Shown piece by piece: positions 56,090-64,000 of a DNA stretch of 64,000 nucleotides (position 1 is its first letter; every line of letters starts with the position of its first letter). The notes below the pieces were generated by a model. The model was not told where the DNA came from. It saw only the letters and a list, made by a program, of their open reading frames with translations, and ran no database searches. The stretch comes from Bactericera cockerelli. Its lineage: Eukaryota > Arthropoda > Insecta > Hemiptera > Triozidae. The stretch is taken from assembly GCA_024516035.1 (NCBI GenBank), contig CM044963.1:23815049-23879048 (forward strand). Direction: 5' to 3'. Both the position numbers and the translations under genes were made by a program.

Positions 56090-59000
56090 AAAAATACCTA
56101 CCAGATTTTTTATTTGTAATTCAGATCAACCTAACATTCTTGGACTGAAGTCTTCTGAAATTTTTGAATTAATCAAAAAAATATGTCATGTTGGAAACGG
56201 TGATTTTTCAAAATTTGGGTCCTATAGTAGTGTAATGGGAAAGTACAGTGATATTTTCAATGGTTTAGGATGCTTACCTGGTGAGTGTCATATTACCTTA
56301 AAAGATAACGCTCAACCTCATGTGGACCCTCCTCGTAGAATTCCCTTTAAACTTATGACTAGGTATAAAGCGGAATTAGAGAGGATGTGTTCGGATAAGG
56401 TTATTGAGAAAGTCACTAAACCAACTCAATGGGTCAATTCAGTTGTATTGACTGAAAAACCAGACAAAAGTCTTAGAGTTTGTCTTGACCCACAACATTT
56501 GAACCAAGAAATTTTGAGACCTAGATATCAACTACCTACTTTGGAAGACATTAGGTCTAAATTAACAGGTGCCAGTTATTTCTCAAAACTAGATGCTAGT
56601 TCTGCCTTTTGGTCAATCTGTCTTGACAAAGAGAGTTCAGATCTCTGTACTTTTATATCTCCTTTTGGTCGTTTTAAATTTTTAAGAATGCCATATGGAT
56701 TATGTTGTGCACCTGAAAAGTTTCAGCAGAAAATGGTTGAACTATTATCAGAATTAGATGGGGTAATTGTTTACATTGATGATGTTTTAATTTTTGGGAA
56801 AAATAAATCAGAACATGATCATAGATTAATCAAAGTACTGGATAGGGTTAGAAAAATAAATTTAAAACTGAATGTTAAAAAATGTGAAATTGGTTTGCAA
56901 AAAATAAAATTTCTTGGACAAAATTTTGAGTGTTCAGGCATGTCACCTGAAATGAATAAGGTTGATGCAATTCAAAATATGCCACAACCTACTTGTGTCA
57001 AGGATCTTCAAAGGTTCTTGGGAATGGTGAATTACTTGGCTAATTACTTACCAAACATGTCTGAAAAAAGTGTCAATTTAAGAAAATTGCTTAAGAAAAG
57101 TAATTTGTGGTGTTGGGAGGACATCCATACCAAAGAGTTCACTGAGCTAAAAAATCTCATTTGTAAAGCACCCATTTTGTCATACTATGATGTTAGGAAA
57201 CCTATAGTTCTAACAGTGGATGCTAGTAAAGATGCTGTAGGAGCTTGTATTGTGCAAGCTGGTAAACCAATAGCTTACGCATCAAAGTCTTTGACGGAGA
57301 CCCAAAAGCGATGGGCTCAGATTGAAAAAGAACTCTTTGCTATTTGGTTTGGCTGTTCTCGTTTTCACCAATATGTTTATGGTCAGTTGGTTACGGTGGA
57401 AACCGATCATAAACCACTGATTAATATTTTTAAGAAAGCGTTAGCAGACATACCAAATAGGTTGCAACGCATAATGATGAAACTTCAAATGTACCATTTA
57501 AATGTAAATTTTAAGTCTGGAAAGGAAATGTACATATCAGATACATTATCCAGAGCTGCATTATCTGAAAAATGTACTGAATTTGATGAAAGTCTAGAAC
57601 AAGAGTTGTCTGTTCACGCAAATTTGTTATTTAGATCTTTAAATGTAAGTGATCAAAAATTAGTTGAAATATGTGAAAAAACTAAACTTGATAATGCTTT
57701 ACAGGGTGTAATTAAATACATTAATTCAGGGTGGCCAAGATATTGTAAGGCTGTACCTGATGAACTTAAAGGGTTTTACAAAGTTAAAGATGATTTGCAT
57801 CTTATTAATGGTGTAATTTTTAAAAATAACTGTATAATAATACCTAAGGTGATGCAAAATGCTATGTTAAAAGATATTCATGAAAGCCATATGGGGTTTG
57901 ATAAAACAAAAGTTTTTGTAAGAGATGTAATTTTTTGGCCTGGTCTATTTGATGACTTGAAATTATACATTGAGTCTTGTGAGGTTTGTCAGAAATATAA
58001 ACCAAGCAATCCCAAGGAACCTCTTATTTCACATGAAATGCCATCACATCCATGGGAAAAAATTGCTTGTGATTTATTTGAATTTGACAAGAATACTTAC
58101 TTATTAATGGTAGATTATTATTCAAGATTTTTTGAGGTGGCTAGACTTAACAATTCTACTAGTGAAACCATTAAAACACATATGAAAAGTATTTTTGCTC
58201 GCCAAGGTGTACCAGCTTTGCTTATAAGTGATAGGGGACCACCATTTACATCAAATGATTTAAAATCTTTTTATAAAGAATGGAACATCAATTTTCAATG
58301 GTCATCACCTTATTATCCAAAATCTAATGGGTTGGTTGAGCAAACTGTGAAATTGGTAAAAAATACTTTGATAAAATGTCAAGAAGGTGGTAATGATCCA
58401 TATTTAGCTATGTTGCATCTTAGGAATGCATGTCAGTTTGGACAGGAAGCACCATCTAAACTTTTAAATGCTAGATTGTTAAGAACCAACATACCCATTG
58501 TTAAGAACATGCTAAAAACCAAACCAGTATCTAGTAAAAAGTATAGACAAAATGCTGAGAGCCGAATGAGGATTTCAAAAAATAATTATGATAAATATTC
58601 AAAATCTCTACCTCCCTTGTCTTTAAAAGAGACAGTCTGGTTTCAAAAGAAACCTGGTACTGTTTGGTTGCCAGCAGAAGTCTCAAAGCTGCCTAGTGAT
58701 TTAAATTCATTTAGAGCTTATGAGATAATCACTCCAGAAGGAAAAGTGTTTGTAAGAAATAGAGTGTACTTAAGAAAAAGAAAAGTAAAAAATGATAATT
58801 GTAAGCCAAATTTAAGTACATCTAGTAATAACAGTTGTATTGAAAATAATTCAGATGTAATTTTACATAATACTAATTATGACTTTGAGCAGTATTTATA
58901 TTCTGGAATGTTTAATGCTGAGGCAAAAGTTGTTAATAGTACAATAGAAACAGGAACGGAGATAAGTGTGGAAAGACCAACTGATTTGGGTGGGAGTCCA

Positions 59001-59162
59001 CTTGAGTTAGAGACAGAGTTGTCTGAATCACTGTTAGTTAATGTGTCATTATCTCCTGAGGTACGGGTCACTGATCCTGAGGATTCTTTTTCTTCATATG
59101 ATAGTACAGAGAGTACTTTAGATGATACACTGTTGGATCCTACCTGGAAACCTAATAAGTAG
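56070..59162 (+). CDS. Pol: protease end, reverse transcriptase, RNase H, integrase
   Basis: Open from 56070 with no ATG near its start, and in the +1 frame relative to gag, overlapping it by 20 bases. Counting from 56073: protease end with NILGL (21-25), RT with LDASSAF (D174) and YIDD (234-237), RNase H with TVDAS (D383), E418 and D445, integrase zinc site H603/H606/C636/C639, and catalytic D667, D720, E756. All key residues are kept. The C-terminal 150 residues are Ser/Asn-rich with no chromodomain. Expression needs a +1 (or -2) frameshift, or the copy has a one-base indel. Confidence 0.92.
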   Translation: MVKINNRKIPTRFFICNSDQPNILGLKSSEIFELIKKICHVGNGDFSKFGSYSSVMGKYSDIFNGLGCLPGECHITLKDNAQPHVDPPRRIPFKLMTRYKAELERMCSDKVIEKVTKPTQWVNSVVLTEKPDKSLRVCLDPQHLNQEILRPRYQLPTLEDIRSKLTGASYFSKLDASSAFWSICLDKESSDLCTFISPFGRFKFLRMPYGLCCAPEKFQQKMVELLSELDGVIVYIDDVLIFGKNKSEHDHRLIKVLDRVRKINLKLNVKKCEIGLQKIKFLGQNFECSGMSPEMNKVDAIQNMPQPTCVKDLQRFLGMVNYLANYLPNMSEKSVNLRKLLKKSNLWCWEDIHTKEFTELKNLICKAPILSYYDVRKPIVLTVDASKDAVGACIVQAGKPIAYASKSLTETQKRWAQIEKELFAIWFGCSRFHQYVYGQLVTVETDHKPLINIFKKALADIPNRLQRIMMKLQMYHLNVNFKSGKEMYISDTLSRAALSEKCTEFDESLEQELSVHANLLFRSLNVSDQKLVEICEKTKLDNALQGVIKYINSGWPRYCKAVPDELKGFYKVKDDLHLINGVIFKNNCIIIPKVMQNAMLKDIHESHMGFDKTKVFVRDVIFWPGLFDDLKLYIESCEVCQKYKPSNPKEPLISHEMPSHPWEKIACDLFEFDKNTYLLMVDYYSRFFEVARLNNSTSETIKTHMKSIFARQGVPALLISDRGPPFTSNDLKSFYKEWNINFQWSSPYYPKSNGLVEQTVKLVKNTLIKCQEGGNDPYLAMLHLRNACQFGQEAPSKLLNARLLRTNIPIVKNMLKTKPVSSKKYRQNAESRMRISKNNYDKYSKSLPPLSLKETVWFQKKPGTVWLPAEVSKLPSDLNSFRAYEIITPEGKVFVRNRVYLRKRKVKNDNCKPNLSTSSNNSCIENNSDVILHNTNYDFEQYLYSGMFNAEAKVVNSTIETGTEISVERPTDLGGSPLELETELSESLLVNVSLSPEVRVTDPEDSFSSYDSTESTLDDTLLDPTWKPNK

Positions 59163-59219
59163 GTAACACCAGTTATGTGTTATTGAACTTTAAAAAAAAA
59201 AAAAAAAAAAAAAAAAACA

Positions 59220-59374
59220 TGTTGACCAGTTAACTTAACCTCCTTGATTGTACCAGATGTTAAACAATAATAAATTCATTCATTACATTTTCCAATCTTG
59301 AACCTTCTTACTTCTCGTGTTCTTTTGTCAATCATTTTCTTTTATATAAGTTTAATTAGTCTAATATCTAAACA
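59220..59374 (+). repeat. 3' LTR
   Basis: 155 bp, preceded by an A-rich tract of about 27 bases. Confidence 0.95.
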
Positions 59375-59520
59375 CCCTTTAGTTAGGACATATGTATGTA
59401 TAATGTTTATATTTATCTTTTTTTTTTCTTCTTTCTATTGTTTATATTGTTTCCATTTTTCCATTTCTTTGATTTTGTTCTATGTCTGTTGTTTAATAAA
59501 GAATTTAATAATAACAAAAT
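59375..59520 (+). repeat. LINE 3' tail, family G, right half
   Basis: CCCTTTAGTTAGGACATATG then an AT-rich stretch ending AATAAAGAATTTAATAATAA; continues the half at 54745. Confidence 0.8.
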
Positions 59521-59692
59521 TCAACTGAAATATACATATTTGAAGGAACAATATCATTAGAGTGATATTCATCAGTGATCAGCAGCATGACGAATCAAAT
59601 ATCTCACACAAACAGATCATACAAATGTAACTGATCCTTAGAACAATATGATCCTCTATCAACTATAGAACAGCATGACATACATACATATA

Positions 59693-60578
59693 CAGGGTCT
59701 TCATAAAGTCTCACCCAGGCCTAGGTTTCTCGAAAACGACTCAGAATATCAAAAAACGCAAAAACCCATATTCCTTTATATTTAGAGGGATTGATTTTCA
59801 GCCGAAAATTTTTTGCCTACACGGCCCCAGTCAGGCTGGGCATGGACCAACTTTAAAATCTTAAATAGAATGGTATGTCTTGTGGCATATTGTTTTAAAG
59901 GTCTTATTAAGAGAAGTTCATTACAACAAATTTGAGTGAGCTACAACTTACCGTTCTCGAGATACAGGGTCGGACGTCCTGCGTAATATCCATATATTTT
60001 GACCCATAACTCGATAACCGTAAATTATGGAGAAAATTTTTCTTGTTAATAATAACTCCTTATGATGAGACTTTTCGAACAAGTTATAACTCGACATACT
60101 CTGTTGATGTTAGTTTCTGGTCGGTTTCGTCAGCCAGCCGGACGAACAGTCGAAAAAATTTCAACGAAAAAACAAATCAAATTTTAACTTGTTCGAAAGT
60201 TCTTGCTATAAGGAGTTATTATTATCAAGAAAAATTTTCTCCATAATTTACGGTTAACGAGTTATAGGTCAAAATATAGGGATATTACGCAGGACGTCCG
60301 ACCCTGTATCTCAAGAACGGTAAGTCGTAGCACACTGAAATTTATTGTAATGAACTTCTCTCAATAAGACCTTTAAAACAATATGCCACAAGACATACCA
60401 TTCTATTTAAGATTTTAAAGTTGGTCCATGCCCAGCCTGACTGGGGCCGTGTAGGCAAAAAAAAATTGGCTGAAAATCAATCCCCCTAAATATAAAGGAA
60501 TACGGGTTTTTGCGTTTTTTGATATTTTGAGTCGTTTTCGAGAAACCTAGGCCTGGGTGAGACTTTATGAAGACCCTG
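59693..60578. mobile_element. 886-bp foldback element with near-complete dyad symmetry
   Basis: CAGGGTCTTCATAAAGTCTC at the left is matched by GAGACTTTATGAAGACCCTG at the right, with TA at 59691-59692 and 60579-60580. The symmetry continues almost to the centre near 60135. No transposase is encoded. Confidence 0.9.
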
Positions 60579-60580
60579 TA

Positions 60581-60974
60581 TGTACGTGACTGGGTGTGTT
60601 ACTATTACTTGATGTAAGAGGTGTGATGAAAAGTGGATTGGATGCTTTGAGGATCTAGTTATCTTCCTTTATTGATTGTAAATAGGATGGGTATTTGGTG
60701 TCATTGAGAGGGGCCTGAAAGGTCTGTATGATTATGAATGTTCAATTTAATTTATTGTTTACAGAATATCTTCAATCATTGACAAGATCTTTATTATCAT
60801 TATTATTATTATTTCGTTTTATCCTTTCCAATCCAAACAAACCAAACAAAAAACAAACAAAACCAATCAACCTTAACCATGAGGTTGAACAACGTCGACC
60901 CTGCTTGAGCAGGATAAGACAGAGTAAAAGAAGAAGATTATTATTTCGTTTTATTTTTCATATTTATACATTAT
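60581..60974. other. Non-coding DNA
   Basis: Contains an inverted fragment of the 5430 repeat near 60870-60930 (ATGAGGTTGAACAACGTCG). No gene seen. Confidence 0.4.
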
Positions 60975-61154
60975 ATTTATTATTATCACGCTTAATTAGA
61001 TAAGGACAAAGTATACAATATTTACAGAACAATACAATGAAATTATAAAGGAAAGAAAAATAGTTTGAATAAAGAAATAAGAATCATAATTTTAATACTG
61101 TGTAATAAGAACAGATACTAGACTTTGGTCTTAGCCAAAAAGCCGAGAAGCGAT
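60975..61154 (-). mobile_element. U2 snRNA 5' end fused to LINE tail (family G)
   Basis: On the minus strand the element begins with ATCGCTTCTCGGC at 61154 and continues about 50 nt as U2 snRNA. It then becomes the TTTCATTGTATT and CTTTGTCCTTAT tail of family G. It looks like a processed chimera. Confidence 0.75.
61105..61154 (-). pseudogene. U2 snRNA 5' fragment
   Basis: Compared with the conserved U2 5' end as I remember it, about 45 of 50 positions agree, including the TATCTGTTCTTAT end that abuts the branch-point-recognition region. The GTAGTA branch-recognition motif itself is altered to CTAGTA. No Sm site or 3' stem-loops follow, so it is not a functional gene. Confidence 0.8.
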
Positions 61155-61160
61155 AGTTAC

Positions 61161-61447
61161 CGTGGCGGCGTGGCAGAGTGAGTTAGCGCGCTAGGCATTG
61201 CACGCATGGTGACCTGGGTTCAATCCCCAGCGGCGTAGGAATTTTTCTGCTTTGTACTTGGATGTTCGTGGTCCACTCATACCTCGTGAGGAAAAATGAG
61301 TATCTACTTTGATGTGAAGCAGCGACCACTGGCGGAATCATAGGCAAAAAAAAAAATAGAAGATATTTTAAATTAATGTGGTAAAGTCCTATGATTCTAC
61401 GCTACCCACTAAAATTGTGACATAATAACACAAAGAAAAAGCATTAT
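61161..61447 (+). repeat. tRNA-derived SINE, family E
   Basis: Head GTGGCAGAGTGAGTTAGCGC and TGGGTTCAATCCCCAG; body through AGCAGCGACCACTGGCGG; tail ACACAAAGAAAAAGC. Confidence 0.85.
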
Positions 61448-61449
61448 AG

Positions 61450-61657
61450 TCTGTCCCGGTAGCTCAGTGGTAAAGGCGGCACTCTGCGAATCCAGAGATT
61501 CCAAAGGTCGTGGGTTCGAAACCCATCCGGGGACAAGTTATCTTCCCATATGGCATTTTTACCACATAATAATATGTCTTGGGCTTACTGCTGGAATAAC
61601 GGGACTTAATAGTCTTAATCGTGCAGTATAAATAAGGCGATATTATTATTATTATTC
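61450..61657 (+). repeat. tRNA-derived SINE, family C
   Basis: A full-length copy immediately downstream of the family E copy; ends in (ATT)n. Confidence 0.85.
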
Positions 61658-61852
61658 ATACTATTTAATAATAAGGCCCTTAGTCTCCAGCTCCACCCTA
61701 TATATGGAATCTCATGGCTTCCAGATCACCGTATATCTTTCTGACGTCCTGACCTCTACTCAAAATAACAAGGATAGCTATCATAGGGATCGTATGTCAG
61801 AAGTTTTATTGGCCCTGAACCATTTTGTGGCGTTTCAAAAAGCCACCTCCAA

Positions 61853-62245
61853 ATGGAAATCAGGCAATGGGAGAACCAAATGAAGGTCCATCATTGGACC
61901 AACATTCCCGGTCACAGACAGGCGAAAATGTTTATAACTCACTCGCCTAAAAGAGCAAAAGAAATGCTCTGTCTGAGCAAAGAGGAATTAAGAATCCTTA
62001 CTGGCTTTCTAACAGGCCATTGTAGCCTCAACTACCATCTAAACAAGATGGGTATTGCTCAAGACGCAAAGTGCCGTCTCTGTGAAGAGGCCCCAGAGAC
62101 AGCAAAACACATTCTCTGTGAATGTGGAGCAGCCTCTCACACCCGACTGAAACACTTCTCAAGGTTGATTCTAACACCTAAAGAAGTTAATGAAATCAGT
62201 CATAAAAGAATCCTAAGCTATATTAAAAGCTTAGATCTCTTTTAG
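61853..62245 (+). CDS. C-terminal fragment of an RNase-H-type LINE polyprotein
   Basis: 130 codons ending in TAG. The pattern LTGFLTGHCSLNYHLNKMG, then CRLCEEAPETAKHILCEC, is the post-RNase-H tail with a CX2C-H-C knuckle found in I/LOA/R1-group LINEs. The 5' part of the element (RT, endonuclease) is absent: upstream sequence to 61676 may be related but is out of frame. The 3' UTR runs to the GATA repeats. Confidence 0.75.
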   Translation: MEIRQWENQMKVHHWTNIPGHRQAKMFITHSPKRAKEMLCLSKEELRILTGFLTGHCSLNYHLNKMGIAQDAKCRLCEEAPETAKHILCECGAASHTRLKHFSRLILTPKEVNEISHKRILSYIKSLDLF

Positions 62246-62492
62246 AATAACATGGGCATGTCACAAAAGATCTATCTAAGGTCGCAGTGACAAAGAGCTT
62301 TCGTAGCCGATAGCCCTACCTTTACCAATACCAATACCAATGTCAGAAGGGTTTCCTGTTTCGTTGACAGCTAAGCAGTTGGTGCTGGGGACCCCAGTGA
62401 ACCCTGGGTCCCCTATTGATTTTGGAAATGGACCGAAGACCAAACGATGGCCAAACCGAAGTCTGAAGACCAAACGATGCTTTGATATTGAA
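62246..62492 (+). other. Probable 3' UTR of the RNase-H-type LINE
   Basis: Contains AAGGTCGCAGTGACAAAG and ACCTTTACCAATACCAATAC, then a duplicated GACCAAACGATG. No open frame of note. Confidence 0.5.
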
Positions 62493-62586
62493 GATAGATA
62501 GATAGATAAAATATATCAAAAAGATTGACATTAATGAAGTTTAAAATTAAAAATATTTGAAGAATAGATAGATAGATAGATAGATA
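62493..62586 (+). repeat. (GATA)n microsatellites
   Basis: Two tracts, 62494-62508 and 62565-62586; possibly the tail of the LINE. Confidence 0.9.
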
Positions 62587-62751
62587 ATAATATATTTATT
62601 TAAACTTAATTGTTATAAATATTAAATACAGAGTTTGCAGTAAATAGCTAAGTGTACATAAATTGCATTGATATTGAAGTATTTTTTGTAGTTATTATTA
62701 TCACAAATAATTAATATAATAACCATGAAAATATCATTTAATATTATTATT

Positions 62752-62830
62752 ATTTTAATCTTTATTAGGAGGACAAAGTGATGTACAATATTTTACTGTA
62801 TAAAATTAGGAAAAAATAAGTAAATTAGGT
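62752..62830 (-). repeat. LINE 3' tail, family G, short
   Basis: TTTTAATCTTTATTAGGAGG on +, matching 12380. Confidence 0.5.
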
Positions 62831-62844
62831 TAAGTTATAGTAAT

Positions 62845-62935
62845 TATTTGTGTTAATCACTTTCTTGATATGACAACTACTCAAACTCGATTTACTAAAC
62901 TCACGCTGGAACAACCGACCACTAGGTTGCAAACA
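62845..62935 (-). repeat. tRNA-derived SINE, family B, deleted
   Basis: Body present; a gap removes GACTTGAAC around the B box. Confidence 0.65.
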
Positions 62936-62956
62936 AAACAAACCTTAATAATAATG

Positions 62957-63037
62957 ATTTGGGGTTATTCTGCCACATAAACCGCACTAAAATTGAATTT
63001 TTAGTGCGGTTTATGTAGCAGTATAACCCCAAATCTT
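62957..63037. repeat. Long perfect-like hairpin (81 bp)
   Basis: GATTTGGGGTTATTCTGCC pairs with its near complement, and ACATAAACCGCACTAAAA pairs with TTTTAGTGCGGTTTATGT around a short loop. Confidence 0.9.
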
Positions 63038-63230
63038 TTGAATTGAGGTGCTGCAGTTCTGTAGCTCCTTAGAACTGACCATGCCGCATTACATATAATA
63101 ACAATTTTTTAAAAAAATACAATCAAACATGATTAAGAGATCTCAATAAAAATATTTTTTTTAAAAAAAATATACTTTGGTTATTTCCATAATAAATTCA
63201 AAGACTATGCTTTGTTGATATTGGATTGTT

Positions 63231-63345
63231 TTCGGTTTTAATGTCTCTTTCAACTAACATGATATCATATCGCGACGGGGGTTACAATGTAACCCCCGTG
63301 AGCAAACCCAGCTTCTTAAATTAATCACTTCCAGCCTGAGTGGGC
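63231..63345 (-). repeat. 5S-derived SINE fragment, family D
   Basis: The body end only, altered so that CGGGGGTTAC and GTAACCCCCG form a palindrome at 63275-63300. Confidence 0.6.
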
Positions 63346-63611
63346 CCGAATTTTTGTAATTGTTCTAATTTCTCGTATTGGTTTTCGAACATTAATTTGG
63401 CTCATCCACCACTTTCTAGACTTTATACAGAATCAATTCCCTCATAACGGCCCTGACCACAAGGGATGTAGGAGATGGGCTTGAGTGGTTAAGGGTTACG
63501 GTTGGGGGAATGTTTCCGATCCTGGCTTCATTTGTCGAGGCTTGTTTTCATTTCCAGGTGCTTGTTAATTTGAGATTCTTTCACACCTTAGTAAGAAGAC
63601 TGATAGATAAT

Positions 63612-63672
63612 AAAATAGCCTTATTTATACTGACCGATAGGGATTAATAAGTCCCATTATTCCAACAGTGAT
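63612..63672 (-). repeat. tRNA-derived SINE tail, family C
   Basis: GCCTTATTTATACTGACCGA and GTCCCATTATTCCAACAG on +. Confidence 0.65.
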
Positions 63673-63675
63673 CAC

Positions 63676-63677
63676 AC

Positions 63678-63713
<36 letters not shown>

Positions 63714-64000
63714 TTTCTTTATCTCCTTCTCTTTTTCTTTCTCTCTCTCCATTCCTTCTTCCACTCCTTCCCACTCTCTCTCTGTCTCTTTCTCTCTTTT
63801 TATTTCTCCCTTCCTTCTACCTCTCCCTTTCTCTTTCTCTCTTTTTTTTTATTTCTCCCTTCCTTCTACCTCTCCCTTTCTCTTTCTCTCTTTTTTTATT
63901 TCTCCCTTCCTTCTACCTCTCCCTTTCTCTTTCTCTCTTTTTTTTATTTCTCCCTTCCTTCTACCTCTCCCTTTTCTTTCTCTCTTTTTTTTATTTCTCC
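63676..64000 (+). repeat. CT microsatellite passing into a 49-bp minisatellite
   Basis: (CT)n at 63676-63710, then about four units of TTTATTTCTCCCTTCCTTCT plus pyrimidines at 63790-64000, cut by the window end. Confidence 0.9.

Larger units (their letters stand above)
54791..59374 (+). mobile_element. Ty3/gypsy LTR retrotransposon, nearly intact
   Basis: 5' LTR 54791-54946 and 3' LTR 59220-59374 (TG...CA). CCCTT is duplicated at 54786-54790 and 59375-59379. A primer-binding site TGGTGTCAGAAGT begins one base after the 5' LTR; its complement would fit a tRNA-Leu-type 3' end (inferred). The polypurine tract is an A run at 59192-59217. The LTRs differ by one substitution and one 1-bp indel, so the insertion is young. 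Domain order PR-RT-RNaseH-IN defines Ty3/gypsy; no envelope frame is seen. Confidence 0.95.

Overview
The window is a stretch of a eukaryotic nuclear genome, most probably an insect. Protein-coding DNA is split into short exons with ordinary GT/AG junctions. The intergenic DNA is AT-rich and packed with retrotransposons, tRNA- and 5S-rRNA-derived SINEs, foldback DNA elements, Helitron-like elements and CT/GA microsatellites. I cannot name the species; a hemipteroid insect would fit the repeat style, but that is an impression and not a demonstration.

Only two host genes can be supported. (1) On the + strand, seven coding exons between 9180 and 17413 splice in frame to 1121 residues of a PDZ-domain and coiled-coil scaffold protein; its 5' end was not found in the window, its last exon is 2.1 kb long, and a palindromic inverted-repeat element starts 20 bp after its stop codon. 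(2) On the - strand, four exons between 44914 and 37229 encode a secreted Cu/Zn superoxide dismutase with every metal ligand present. The splice acceptor of its second coding exon is the first unit of a sevenfold tandem array, so potential acceptor sites are repeated through the end of that intron.

Three autonomous-type retroelements are visible. An intact 932-codon non-LTR retrotransposon ORF lies on the - strand (29381-32179), with a reverse transcriptase, a C-terminal CCHC knuckle and a restriction-enzyme-like endonuclease region. A 5'-truncated relative sits at 32467-32700 inside a perfect 10-bp target duplication. A nearly complete Ty3/gypsy element (54791-59374) has 155/156-bp LTRs, a 5-bp target duplication, and gag and pol in different frames. 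The 3' end of a third, RNase-H-type LINE lies at 61853-62245.

Most of the rest is layered repeats. There are at least four tRNA-derived SINE families, a further SINE with a tRNA-like head (F), a 5S-rRNA-derived SINE family in many copies, and a recurrent LINE 3' tail that once is fused to the 5' end of U2 snRNA. Tc1/mariner-like foldbacks with TA duplications occur, one of which splits a Helitron, as do MITEs with TTA/TCA duplications, one of which is nested in another. A 100-N assembly gap lies inside a large inverted repeat. Family letters A-H are my own labels for repeats recognised by comparing copies within this window. Boundaries of repeat copies are approximate to about 10 bases unless a target duplication is given.
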